Shown here piece after piece: positions 15,581 to 26,779 of a stretch of DNA of 33,935 bases; position 1 is the stretch's first letter; each line of letters starts with the position of its first letter. Position numbers and translations under genes: made by a program. The stretch lies in NCBI GenBank assembly GCA_050014755.1, contig JBEKCS010000038.1, positions 1-33,935 of the forward strand. The letters run 5' to 3'. The stretch comes from Bog-756 sp050014755 (GTDB taxonomy: Bacteria; Actinomycetota; Acidimicrobiia; Acidimicrobiales; RAAP-2). The notes beneath the pieces are model-generated. The model worked only from the letters and a program-made list of their open reading frames with translations, had not been told where the DNA came from and made no database searches.

Positions 15581-15894
15581 CGGGCGGTCTCCCGCAGGAG
15601 GGCCTCGCGCTGGTTGGAGCCCAGACCTTGCAGCCGGCGGCTCTCGGAGATTCCCACGGTCTCCATCAGCCGTCGGGCCTTGACCTTGCCGAGGCCGGGC
15701 AACGATTCGAGCACGGAGAGCACCTTCATCTTTCCGACGGTCTCGTTCCCGTCGGCCATGGTGAGGAGTTCCGTCAGGTTGATCGAGCCGAGCTTCAGCT
15801 TCTCCTTGACCTCGGCCCGCTCGCGGCGGACCTTGGCGGCCTTGGCCAGTGCGGCCTGGCGCTGTTCGGGCGTAAGTGCAGGCGGTTGCGGCAT
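15577..15894 (-). CDS. mihF: Actinobacterial integration host factor (mIHF)
   Basis: A nucleoid-associated DNA-bending protein found in Actinomycetota and unrelated in sequence to E. coli IHF. Its 105 residues equal the usual family length. The N-terminal helix is charged (LTPEQRQAALAKAAKVRRER). The C-terminal helix-two-turn-helix region reads VLESLPGLGKVKARRLMETV then GISESRRLQGLGSNQREALL, with the S13-like GLGK..A motif that contacts DNA. ATG 15894 lacks an SD, but TATCGT ends seven bases upstream with a -35-like ATGACC 17 bases further, indicating leaderless expression. Its stop overlaps the gmk start, and pxpA diverges 115 bases away. Confidence 0.95.
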   Translation of the reverse strand: MPQPPALTPEQRQAALAKAAKVRRERAEVKEKLKLGSINLTELLTMADGNETVGKMKVLSVLESLPGLGKVKARRLMETVGISESRRLQGLGSNQREALLRETAR

Positions 15895-15901
15895 GGCGGG
15901 A

Positions 15902-15930
15902 ACGATAGCGCTTCGGAGGCGCCCGGTCAT
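15902..15930 (-). promoter_or_regulatory. mihF promoter (-35 / -10), leaderless
   Basis: On the minus strand, ATGACC (15930-15925) is separated by exactly 17 bases from TATCGT (15907-15902), which ends seven bases before the mihF ATG. This is the only leaderless candidate in the window with both hexamers recognisable (ATGACC matches TTGACA at four of six positions). Confidence 0.6.
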
Positions 15931-15997
15931 GTGGAGCTGCCGCGGGCGGCACCGGGCGCCGAACGGCGCGCTCTCCCCCGCTCGGCCGGACCTGACG

Positions 15998-16003
15998 GAT
16001 ACT
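15998..16003 (+). promoter_or_regulatory. Possible -10 of pxpA
   Basis: GATACT ends six bases before the GTG at 16010. It keeps the A2 and T6 of the TANNNT pattern but not T1. There is no SD, so leaderless translation is possible, and the mihF-pxpA gap would then be a bidirectional promoter region. Confidence 0.35.
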
Positions 16004-16009
16004 GGTGAT

Positions 16010-16777
16010 GTGACGGTGATCGACCTCAACGCGGACCTGGCCGAGAGCGACGCCGTGACCCCGTCCGACCTCGCACTGCTCGACCTCGTGACGAGCGCCA
16101 GCCTGGCGTGCGGGTTCCACGCCGGGAGCCGGTCGGCGATGAGCGAGGCCGCGGCGGCGTGCGTGGAACGGGGGGTGGTCATCGGGGCCCACGTCTCCTA
16201 CCGCGACAGGGACGGCTTCGGCCGGATGGCCCTCGACGTGGCTCCGGCAACCCTGGCCGCCGACCTGGTCGAACAGTGGGACACCCTGGTCGACGAGGTC
16301 GCGGCTGCCGGCGGCACGGTGTCCTACGTCAAACCCCACGGAGCCCTCTACAACCGGATGTCGGTCGACGCCGACGTGGCCCGCGTGGTGGTCGAGGCGC
16401 TCGGCCCCCGCTGCGCGGTACTGGTCGCCCCTCCCCGTAGCGCGGCGTCGGCACCGGCCCGGGCCGGCGGGGTCCGGCTGGTCGCCGAGGGGTTCTGCGA
16501 CCGGGGGTACGACGAACTCGGTCGGCTCGTCCCCCGGGGCAGCCATGGCGCGCTGGTCGACGATCCCGACCTCGCCGCGGCGAGGGCCCTGTCCCTGGTT
16601 GTCGAGCGGGGGGTCGACTCGATCGGCGGTCGATGGGTGCCCCTCGAGGTCGAGACGGTGTGCCTGCACGGCGACCGTCCCGATGCCGACCGTCGTGCAC
16701 GTACCGTCCGCGACGCGCTCCGGGACGCCGGCGTCCTCCTCCGCCCGTTCGCACCGGTCGAAGACGTGGACGGGTGA
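16010..16777 (+). CDS. pxpA: 5-oxoprolinase subunit A (LamB/YcsF family)
   Basis: With PxpB and PxpC it forms the prokaryotic ATP-dependent 5-oxoprolinase that opens pyroglutamate to glutamate. The 255-residue protein is full length. Family motifs run in order: VIDLNADLAESDA, SASLACGFHAGSRSAM, GAHVSYRDRDGFGRMALDV, YVKPHGALYNRM, GFCDRGYDELGRLVPRG and the final VCLHGDRPDAD. Start GTG 16010 is just before the conserved IDLNADL; a second GTG two codons on is possible. It opens a plus-strand island among minus-strand housekeeping genes and is followed five bases later by the PxpB-PxpC fusion, so an operon is clear. Confidence 0.93.
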   Translation: MTVIDLNADLAESDAVTPSDLALLDLVTSASLACGFHAGSRSAMSEAAAACVERGVVIGAHVSYRDRDGFGRMALDVAPATLAADLVEQWDTLVDEVAAAGGTVSYVKPHGALYNRMSVDADVARVVVEALGPRCAVLVAPPRSAASAPARAGGVRLVAEGFCDRGYDELGRLVPRGSHGALVDDPDLAAARALSLVVERGVDSIGGRWVPLEVETVCLHGDRPDADRRARTVRDALRDAGVLLRPFAPVEDVDG

Positions 16778-16781
16778 GCCG

Positions 16782-18509
16782 TTGACCGGGACGGTGTCGC
16801 GGGTGGTGCCGTACGGGGACCGGGCCCTCCTGGCGGAGACCGACGATGTGGCCGGCGCCCACGAGCTGGCCGCTCTGGTGCAGGACCACCGGAGGCACGG
16901 GACCGCGCCGGTGTCGGTCGAGGAGGTCGTCGTCGGGTTCGCCTGCGTACTCGTGGTCCTCCACCCCGATACCGATGGCACCGGGACCGGCACGGGCACC
17001 GGGACCGGCACGGGCATCACCGACGCCACAGCTTGGCTCGAACACCTCGCCGTCCCGAACGTCGCGACCGGGCGCGCCGACCGGCCCGGGCCGGCCACCC
17101 ACCACCTGCCCGTCGTCTTCGACGGCGACGACCTGGCCGAGGTGGCGGGTCTGGTCGGTACCACTCCCGCCGGTGTCGTCCGCCTCCTGGTGGACGCCGA
17201 GCTCGACGTGGCGTTCGTGGGATTCGCCCCCGGGTTCCCCTACCTGACCGGACTCCCTCCCGCGCTCGCCTCCCTCCCCCGACGGACCACACCACGGACC
17301 TCGGTCCCGGCCGGGTCGGTGGCCGTCGCCGCCGGTTTCGCTTCCGTGTACCCCCGGTCCAGCCCCGGCGGGTGGCACCTCCTCGGCCGGACCGCCGAAT
17401 CGCTCTTCGACCCCGCCGTCCCTCCCTACGCCCGGGTGGCACCCGGCGACCGGGTCCGGTTTTCCGTGGCCGGTCCCGGCACCACCGTCTCGGCCCCCGA
17501 CCGCGGCGAACGACCGCTCCTGGGCGCCGGAACCCGGTCGTCCCTCGACGTCCTCGACCCCGGGTTGCTCAGCCTCGTCCAGGATGCAGGCCGGATCGGC
17601 GCGGGCGCCCTCGGTGTCCCCCGGGCCGGCGCCGCCGACCCTCGGGCCCTCGAGCTGGCCAACCTCCTGGTCGGCAACGACCCCGGTGCCGCCGCCGTCG
17701 AGTGCACGGCCTCCGGGCCCACGGTGCGGGTGGTCGGTAGCGGGTATGTGGCGGTCGTCGGCGCAGCATCCGGGGCGGTCGACGTACGCGTCGACGGCCA
17801 CCCGGTGGCCGACGCCGCCGTCGTGCCCGTCGACGACGGCCAGGTGCTCTCGGTCGGACGGGTTCGCACCGGACTGCGCGCCTACCTGGGCGTCGGAGGC
17901 GGCCTCCTCACGCCGGAGATGCTCGGGTCCCGTTCCTCGGACGTCCTTTCCGGACTCGGCACCGGTCCCCTCCGGGCCGGCGACCGACTGGCCCGGGGAC
18001 GCTCGGGCCCGGCGCGCGGTCGCCTCGAGCTGCCCGGGCCGGGAGCAGCCGGCGGAACGGTCACGCTTCGGGTACTGCCCGGGCCCCACGCCCGTGGCGA
18101 CACCCCCGCGGGGGTCGGGTCGTTCGACCACCTGGTGGCCGGGGCGTGGCGTGTCGGGCCCGACGCCGACCGGATCGGCGTGCGTCTCGTGCCCGGGGAC
18201 GGAGCGACGGCCGGTCGGACGGTCCCGTCCGTGACCCGCCCGTCCATTCCCATGATCACCGGCGCCGTCCAACTGCCCCCCGACGGGCGGCCCATCGTGC
18301 TGCTGCCCGACCACGCCACGGTGGGCGGCTACCCGGTCGTCGCCTGTGTCATCACCGCTGACCTGCCCCTGCTCGGCCAGCTGGTCCCCGGCGAGCTCGT
18401 GACCTTCGTCGCCGTCGACGCGGAGCTGGCCTCCCACGAACTGGCCCGATCCCCGAGCGGCCGGCGGTCGCTCGTGTCGGGGTGGTTCCCCACGGCGGCG
18501 GCCACATGA
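16782..18509 (+). CDS. Fused 5-oxoprolinase subunits PxpB-PxpC (KipI-KipA)
   Basis: A 575-residue fusion of the two remaining 5-oxoprolinase subunits. The PxpB/KipI half (about 1-240) has VVPYGDRALLAE, the signature VAFVGFAPGFPYLTGLP, then PRTSVPAGSVAVAAGFASVY and SSPGGWHLLGRTAESLFD. The PxpC/KipA half (from about 260) has LDVLDPGLLSLVQDAGRIG, VPRAGAADPRALELANLLVG, YLGVGGGLLTPEMLGSRSSD and a closing GGYPVVACVITADLPLLGQL. A run of alternating Thr-Gly encoded by two perfect 18-bp copies lies in the PxpB half at about residues 66-78. TTG 16782 is taken as start, five bases after pxpA with GGTGAG upstream; GTG 16794 is the alternative. Urea-carboxylase-like allophanate hydrolase shares these domains, but adjacency to pxpA favours 5-oxoprolinase. 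Confidence 0.9.
   Translation: MTGTVSRVVPYGDRALLAETDDVAGAHELAALVQDHRRHGTAPVSVEEVVVGFACVLVVLHPDTDGTGTGTGTGTGTGITDATAWLEHLAVPNVATGRADRPGPATHHLPVVFDGDDLAEVAGLVGTTPAGVVRLLVDAELDVAFVGFAPGFPYLTGLPPALASLPRRTTPRTSVPAGSVAVAAGFASVYPRSSPGGWHLLGRTAESLFDPAVPPYARVAPGDRVRFSVAGPGTTVSAPDRGERPLLGAGTRSSLDVLDPGLLSLVQDAGRIGAGALGVPRAGAADPRALELANLLVGNDPGAAAVECTASGPTVRVVGSGYVAVVGAASGAVDVRVDGHPVADAAVVPVDDGQVLSVGRVRTGLRAYLGVGGGLLTPEMLGSRSSDVLSGLGTGPLRAGDRLARGRSGPARGRLELPGPGAAGGTVTLRVLPGPHARGDTPAGVGSFDHLVAGAWRVGPDADRIGVRLVPGDGATAGRTVPSVTRPSIPMITGAVQLPPDGRPIVLLPDHATVGGYPVVACVITADLPLLGQLVPGELVTFVAVDAELASHELARSPSGRRSLVSGWFPTAAAT
16980..17015 (+). repeat. Two 18-bp tandem copies inside pxpB-pxpC
   Basis: The unit ACCGGGACCGGCACGGGC occurs twice without a mismatch and codes (Thr-Gly)6. 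It lies in a loop of the PxpB half, before the conserved VVFDGDD region. In-frame copy change would alter only loop length. Confidence 0.8.
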
Positions 18510-18600
18510 CACGGGGCCGCCGACGCGTCCCGGCCGGCGTGGCACGATGGGGAGCCAACCATCGGGGTACACCTTCGCCCCCGGACGAGAGGAGCGGTCT

Positions 18601-19179
18601 GTGAGCGACACCGGACAGGACAACGGGGAGGACCTCTTCCAGTCGCGGACCGACGGCCAACTCCACTTCGAGCCCGGGACGGCCGAAAACACCTTCCCGG
18701 TCACCGCTCCGGAGGACGCCACGCCGCTGATGGAGGACGAACCCGAGGGGACGATCCCGCCCAGCCCGCTGTGGGCCATGAAGGAGCGGGCCCACGGCGG
18801 CATCCACCTCTTCGGCCACCCGGCCCGGATCCGGGCCCGAGCCGGAAGCGGCGACGGGACCGTGTACGCCATCGACGACGGGCCCCACCACTGCATGATC
18901 GGGCGCCGGGTCGGGGCGACCGGGGACGGCTGCACCTACAGTCTGGTGGGCCGGATCGACCTGCCCACCTGGCAGTCGTTCGCCAGTCACGCCATCGACG
19001 GGCGCCACCTCTTCCTGTCCGCCCACAACCTCGGATTGAGCGGCACGGTCGAGACCAACGGCGTCTCCAACGTGTTCGACGTCGACTGGTACGACACCCC
19101 GGACGACATCCCCAAGGAGTACCTGCCGCCGTCCGCGTTCATCACCTTCGCGAAGGACCTGCCGACCGCCGACCGGTAG
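18601..19179 (+). CDS. Hypothetical protein, unknown function
   Basis: An acidic soluble protein of 192 residues that I do not recognise. The start is GTG 18601, supported by GAGGAG six bases upstream; an in-frame ATG at 18547 is less likely. The first 65 residues look flexible and acidic (DNGEDLFQSRTDGQLHFEPG and EDEPEGTIPPSPLWAMKERA). Residues 70-185 look like a compact beta-rich domain with GGIHLFGHPARIRARAGSGD, TVYAIDDGPHHCMIGRRV, a His-His-Cys cluster, SLVGRIDLPTWQSF and SNVFDVDWYDTPDDIPKEYL. No signal peptide or membrane segment is seen. It lies 91 bases after the pxp genes in the same direction, and its last 38 bases overlap the convergent YfhO-like gene. Confidence 0.7.
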   Translation: MSDTGQDNGEDLFQSRTDGQLHFEPGTAENTFPVTAPEDATPLMEDEPEGTIPPSPLWAMKERAHGGIHLFGHPARIRARAGSGDGTVYAIDDGPHHCMIGRRVGATGDGCTYSLVGRIDLPTWQSFASHAIDGRHLFLSAHNLGLSGTVETNGVSNVFDVDWYDTPDDIPKEYLPPSAFITFAKDLPTADR

Positions 19180-21583
19180 GCGGCGGATCGCCCGTCGGGT
19201 CCCGCACGTTCGTGGCCGCGCCGGCACCGACCACCCCGCGGCTCAGGCGGGTCCGGCGGGAGACGACCACCGAGACGCCGAGGCCGAGCCACGCCACGGC
19301 GGCCACCGGCACCGCCCACCGCATTCCCGGCGGCAGGTAGGTGAACCGGACCGTCGTGGTCCCGGCCGGGACGGTGATCGTCTGGAACAGACCCGACGGA
19401 CCCGACCGTGACTCGGTCACCACCTCCGCCCGCCCGTCGAAGCCGGCAGTCCAACCCGGGGCGTACTGCACCCGACGGACCAGTGTCACCGGGTGGGGGC
19501 AGGAGATCCGCACCTCGTCCCAACCGTCGGCGATCGCCGTGCACCCGGGCGCGTCGTCCAACGAGAACGCCGGTGCCGGATCGGGAAGCTGCCAGATCTC
19601 GGCGAACCCGTCACGGTGGACGAGCCGGGGGCCGGCGGGCCACGGGGGCGTCCCCGACGACGGGAAGGGGCTGCCGGTCGGGTCGTCGCCCGTGGCCGAC
19701 ACCACCACGTACCGGACCCCCACCGCCTCGAACGCCGGCAGATTCCGGGTGAACTCCTCCGCCGGGGTCGGTCCCTGCCGATCCGAGGAGTACCCGCCGG
19801 TGAACTCGAACGGCACGATGTTCGGGTCGAGTCGGGTGGCGACGTAGGCGGTCCATGCCCGGGGCAGGGGGAGCTCGTTGACGTTGACCTCGGCGATCCG
19901 GTAGTAGGACCCGTAGTTGGGCTGGATGGGACCGAGCGTGGCGAAGCGGTAGGTCCCGAGGTGCGCCTGGAGCCACATCACCGGTGTGGTGTCCGCGGTC
20001 ACCGGTACCGGTGCCGACAGGTAGGTGAACCCGAGCAGCACCACGGCCTCCACGGACACCGCCGCCGCCATGGCCACCCGTCCCCACCGCCGACGCGTCC
20101 GGTCGTCCCGTCGACGCGCGGCGTGGAGCGACCCGGTCGGTCTCCCCGCGGCCAGCCAGCCCCCGGCCACCAGGAGGACGAGCGCGGCCAGGGCGAAGGC
20201 CAGGCTGCCGGTGGCGAACCGGTGGCGGTGCAGCTCCATCGACCCGGAGGGTCCCACCGCCGCGGTCAGGGTCGAGCGGGCCACCAGTGCTGCACCCACC
20301 GCACCCGCCGCGACGGCGGCCGCGGCGGCCATCAGCCAGCGGAACCGGGTCCGGCGCCGGGAGATGTCGTCGAGTCCGAGTGCGGCCAGTACCACGGCGG
20401 CCAGCTCCCAGGTCGGGTCGGCGTAACGGTAGAAGGCGGTCAGCCGCAGACCGGGCACGTGGGCCAGCAGATGCACGACCGGGGGGAAGCCGTAGGTCCT
20501 GGCGAGGCACACGACCACCCACGTCACGAGCACGAGTCGGAGGATCCGGTTACGGCGCCCTATGGCGCCGACACAGGCGGCGGCCAGCAGCGTGGCGTCG
20601 AGATAGCCGCCGACGTTGCCCCAGAACACGTTGATGGTGTCGACGGGACCGGTTGCGTGGAAGGCGTCGATCGGGCCGATCGAATAGGGAAGGACCAGTT
20701 GGGCCACGTCGCGTGCCCGCAGCGTCACGAGGGCGAACCCGCCGGAACCGTGGCTGCCGGTGTCGGCGAATCGGACGTAACCGAGGAAGGCGACGACGAG
20801 GGGCAGTGCCAACGCCACCGCGCCCACCGCGGCGGTCGACAGCTTGAGCGTCATCGCCCGGAGGCGCTGTCGGCCCGGTCCGAGCATGCGGGCGAGGGCC
20901 CACACCACTACGAACAGGCTGTCGATGGCGAACGTCTCGGGGAACCCGGCCATGAAGGACCCGGCCAGCCCCAGGGCCAGCAGCCGCCAGCCCCAGGGCC
21001 GGTCCTCGATCGACGCCGACAGGATCCGCTCGACGCCGAGCAGGCAGAGGGGCAGGAGGCTGAGGACCCGGATCGGTTCGATGGCGAACCAGGCGAAGGT
21101 TCCGCACAACCCGAATGCGACACCGCCGGCCGTGGCCAGCGTGCGCCCGACGTCGAGCCTGACCAGCAGTGCGTACGTGCACCAGCCGGCGACGAGCTCG
21201 AGAAGGATCTCGAGGTACATCAACCCGTCGGCCAGGCCGAACAGGAGGGTCGGTGGGAAGAACGCGCCGCTCTGCATGTCCGCGGCGAACGGGACGCCGA
21301 TCCCCTCGTACGGGTTCCACCAGGGGACGTGCCCGGAGAGCCAGTCGGAGGTCACCAGGTGACCGAGCGCCTGCATGAGGAAGCCGGCGTTGGGGTCGGC
21401 CGTCGGGATCCCGGGGAGCCAACGCGGCGTGGTCGCCACCAGGTCGCCCCAGAGGTTGAGCGGGTTGGTGTCGACCAGGTGCGCGAGGCCGGGGCTGTTG
21501 GCCAGACCCACCGCCACGGCGATACAGGCGTAGGGCAGCCAGCGGCTGCGGCTCAACCGAGTGCTCGCCGGAGCGCCTCGCAC
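19142..21583 (-). CDS. YfhO-like polytopic membrane protein
   Basis: A large integral membrane protein of up to 813 residues. About twelve hydrophobic segments fill the first ~520 residues. An extracytoplasmic domain of about 230 residues follows, then one last helix (RWAVPVAAVAWLGLGVSVVV) and a basic cytoplasmic tail. Near the N-terminus is HVPWWNPYEGIGVPFAADMQ, the W-NP-...-G-P-..AD-Q pattern of YfhO/GT-C-fold proteins that use polyprenyl-phosphate sugars. A role in glycosylating a cell-envelope polymer is thus plausible but unproven. The start is either GTG 21583 (GAGG ten bases upstream) or TTG 21556, which makes a TTGA overlap with the pyrF stop. It probably rides on the pyr transcript. 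Confidence 0.7.
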   Translation of the reverse strand: MRGAPASTRLSRSRWLPYACIAVAVGLANSPGLAHLVDTNPLNLWGDLVATTPRWLPGIPTADPNAGFLMQALGHLVTSDWLSGHVPWWNPYEGIGVPFAADMQSGAFFPPTLLFGLADGLMYLEILLELVAGWCTYALLVRLDVGRTLATAGGVAFGLCGTFAWFAIEPIRVLSLLPLCLLGVERILSASIEDRPWGWRLLALGLAGSFMAGFPETFAIDSLFVVVWALARMLGPGRQRLRAMTLKLSTAAVGAVALALPLVVAFLGYVRFADTGSHGSGGFALVTLRARDVAQLVLPYSIGPIDAFHATGPVDTINVFWGNVGGYLDATLLAAACVGAIGRRNRILRLVLVTWVVVCLARTYGFPPVVHLLAHVPGLRLTAFYRYADPTWELAAVVLAALGLDDISRRRTRFRWLMAAAAAVAAGAVGAALVARSTLTAAVGPSGSMELHRHRFATGSLAFALAALVLLVAGGWLAAGRPTGSLHAARRRDDRTRRRWGRVAMAAAVSVEAVVLLGFTYLSAPVPVTADTTPVMWLQAHLGTYRFATLGPIQPNYGSYYRIAEVNVNELPLPRAWTAYVATRLDPNIVPFEFTGGYSSDRQGPTPAEEFTRNLPAFEAVGVRYVVVSATGDDPTGSPFPSSGTPPWPAGPRLVHRDGFAEIWQLPDPAPAFSLDDAPGCTAIADGWDEVRISCPHPVTLVRRVQYAPGWTAGFDGRAEVVTESRSGPSGLFQTITVPAGTTTVRFTYLPPGMRWAVPVAAVAWLGLGVSVVVSRRTRLSRGVVGAGAATNVRDPTGDPPPTGRRSAGPSRR

Positions 21584-22410
21584 TGCCGTGCCGCCTCGTC
21601 ACGCAGGGTCGCGGTCGTGGGTCCGGCGCCGAGCAGCGACCGCGACACGCTGGGCAGCACGGTGCCCGCCGGGCACCCGGCGAAGAGCCGGCCCACTCCC
21701 TCGGCCGTCCCGCCCTGGAACCCGACCCCGGGGGCGAGGATCACCCCGCCGAGGGCCGACAGATCGAACTCCGACGGATCCAGCGTGGCCCCCACCACCG
21801 CGCCCACCGTCCCGGGGACGGTGAGCCGGCCCCGGTTGAGGGAGGCGATCTCGTCGAGCAGCATGTCCTCGACCGACCGGTCGGGTCCGCCCCCTCGTGC
21901 CGGGACCGTCCGCGCCTCCTGTAGCGGGCGGCCCTCCGGGTTCGAGCTCCGCACCACCACCAGGACGCCCCTGCCCGACGCGGACGCCAGGTCGAACGCG
22001 GGTTGCAGCGCGTCCATCCCGAGGTAGGCCACCGCGGTCATGGCGTCGGCCGCCAACGGGCTGGTCGGATCCAACCAGGCGTAGGCGTAGGCCTCCATGG
22101 TCGAGCCGATGTCCCCCCGCTTGGCATCGGCGATGGCCAGCAGGTCGGCGTCACGGCAGGCGGCCAGTACCTCTTCCAGCACGGCCAGGCCTGCCGACCC
22201 CATGCGCTCGAAGAAGGCAACCTGGGGCTTCACCACGGGGACCACGCCGGCGAACGCCTCGACGCAGCGCAGTCCGAACGTACGCAGCCCCTGGGGCGAG
22301 TCCTCCAACCCCCACTGGTCGAGCAATTCGGGCAGGGGATCGATCCCCGCACACATCGGTCCGGTGGCGGACACCGCCCGCACGACCCGGCCGGCGAATC
22401 CCTCGGTCAT
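21553..22410 (-). CDS. pyrF: Orotidine 5'-phosphate decarboxylase (type 2)
   Basis: Final step of UMP synthesis, decarboxylating OMP. The 285 residues fit the longer type-2 enzyme of Actinomycetota rather than the ~230-residue E. coli type. Visible motifs are MCAGIDPLPELLDQWG, VVKPQVAFFERMGSAG, and the catalytic Asp-Lys-Asp array in IADAKRGDIGSTMEAYAYAW. Later come VVVRSSNPEGRPLQ and APGVGFQGGTAEG, the phosphate-binding region. ATG 22410 is preceded by GAGGAGGATGAG, a strong SD, 54 bases after the pyrD stop. Confidence 0.96.
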   Translation of the reverse strand: MTEGFAGRVVRAVSATGPMCAGIDPLPELLDQWGLEDSPQGLRTFGLRCVEAFAGVVPVVKPQVAFFERMGSAGLAVLEEVLAACRDADLLAIADAKRGDIGSTMEAYAYAWLDPTSPLAADAMTAVAYLGMDALQPAFDLASASGRGVLVVVRSSNPEGRPLQEARTVPARGGGPDRSVEDMLLDEIASLNRGRLTVPGTVGAVVGATLDPSEFDLSALGGVILAPGVGFQGGTAEGVGRLFAGCPAGTVLPSVSRSLLGAGPTTATLRDEAARQCEALRRALG

Positions 22411-22464
22411 CTCATCCTCCTCGTCCGCTGTGCTGACTGCCTTGCCCGATCGGTGCCACCCGTC

Positions 22465-23460
22465 TCACCCATGTGCCGCATCCCGCAGCGACCGGACCGA
22501 GCGCACGCCGTGCGACGAACACCACGCCCCGATCTCGTCCAACACCTGCCAGGCCGCCCGGGGATCCCGGAACGTCGCCGTTCCCACCTGCACGGCATCG
22601 GCACCGGCCATGATCAGCTCGACGGCGTCCCGGCCCGACATCACCCCGCCGACTCCGACGATGGTGGCGTCGGGATGGGCGGCCCGAACGTCGAAGACGG
22701 CACGCACGGCCATCGGGTGGATGGAGGGACCCGACAGGCCCCCGCCCATGGGGCCCGATCCGAGCACCGGGCGGCGTCTCTCGAGATCGATGACCATGGC
22801 CAGCGCGGTGTTGATCAGGGTGACCGCCTCGGCGCCGGCGCCCAGCGCGGCAGCGGCCACCTCGGCCAGGTCGGCCACGGTCGGGCTGAGCTTGGCCCAG
22901 AGGGGAGTGTCCGGGAGGTGGGCGGCGACGGCCGAGAGCACCTGTGCCGTCGCCTCCGGCGAGTGGGCGAACATGTGGCGGCGGTCCTCGAGGTTCGGAC
23001 AACTCACGTTGACCTCGACGGCGGTCAGCCCGTCCACCCCCGCGAGCCTCGCCGACGCTTCGGCGAAGTCGTCGACCCGTTGCCCCCAGATGCTGACCAC
23101 GATGCGGGCACCGGTGGCGGCCAATCGGGGCAGATCGTCCCGGATCCACGCGTCGAGCCCCGGCCCCTGGAGACCGACGCTGTTGACCATCCCCGAGCCG
23201 GCCTGGTGCACCCGGGGCGACGGGTTGCCCGGCCACGGAGCCACCGACAGCGACTTCACCACCATGGCGCCGAGGGCGGCCAGCGGGCCGTAGGCCTCGA
23301 GCTCGTCGGCGTGGCCGGCCGTGCCCGACGCCGTCATCACCGGGTTGGGCAGGGTGAGCGATCCCACCGGGACGGCGAGGTCGACATCGCTGCGGGTGGC
23401 GGCCCGCCACGCCCGTCCGGTGCCGCCTCGGTGCCGAGTGGCGACGACCGGGTCGCTCAC
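22465..23460 (-). CDS. pyrD: Dihydroorotate dehydrogenase (class 1, 1B-like)
   Basis: Oxidises dihydroorotate to orotate. The 331-residue protein opens its barrel with VPVGSLTLPNPVMTASGTAG and continues with SLSVAPWPGNPSPRVHQAG. The active-site cysteine of soluble class 1 enzymes is in VEVNVSCPNLEDRRHMF, and FMN-phosphate motifs IVGVGGVMSGRDAVELIMAG and AVQVGTATFRDP close the barrel. No membrane-anchoring N-terminus is present, so it is not class 2. Class 1B normally needs PyrK, usually next to pyrD, but no pyrK lies between carB and pyrD or elsewhere here. GTG 23460 starts four bases after the carB stop. Confidence 0.93.
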   Translation of the reverse strand: MSDPVVATRHRGGTGRAWRAATRSDVDLAVPVGSLTLPNPVMTASGTAGHADELEAYGPLAALGAMVVKSLSVAPWPGNPSPRVHQAGSGMVNSVGLQGPGLDAWIRDDLPRLAATGARIVVSIWGQRVDDFAEASARLAGVDGLTAVEVNVSCPNLEDRRHMFAHSPEATAQVLSAVAAHLPDTPLWAKLSPTVADLAEVAAAALGAGAEAVTLINTALAMVIDLERRRPVLGSGPMGGGLSGPSIHPMAVRAVFDVRAAHPDATIVGVGGVMSGRDAVELIMAGADAVQVGTATFRDPRAAWQVLDEIGAWCSSHGVRSVRSLRDAAHG

Positions 23461-23464
23461 CGGG

Positions 23465-26778
<3,314 letters not shown>

Positions 26779-26779
<1 letters not shown>

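Noticed and set aside
19493..22027. 844-codon plus-strand open frame
   Set aside because: Antisense to the YfhO-like gene and pyrF; composition is Gly/Arg/His-rich with no family motif, typical of shadow frames in GC-rich DNA.
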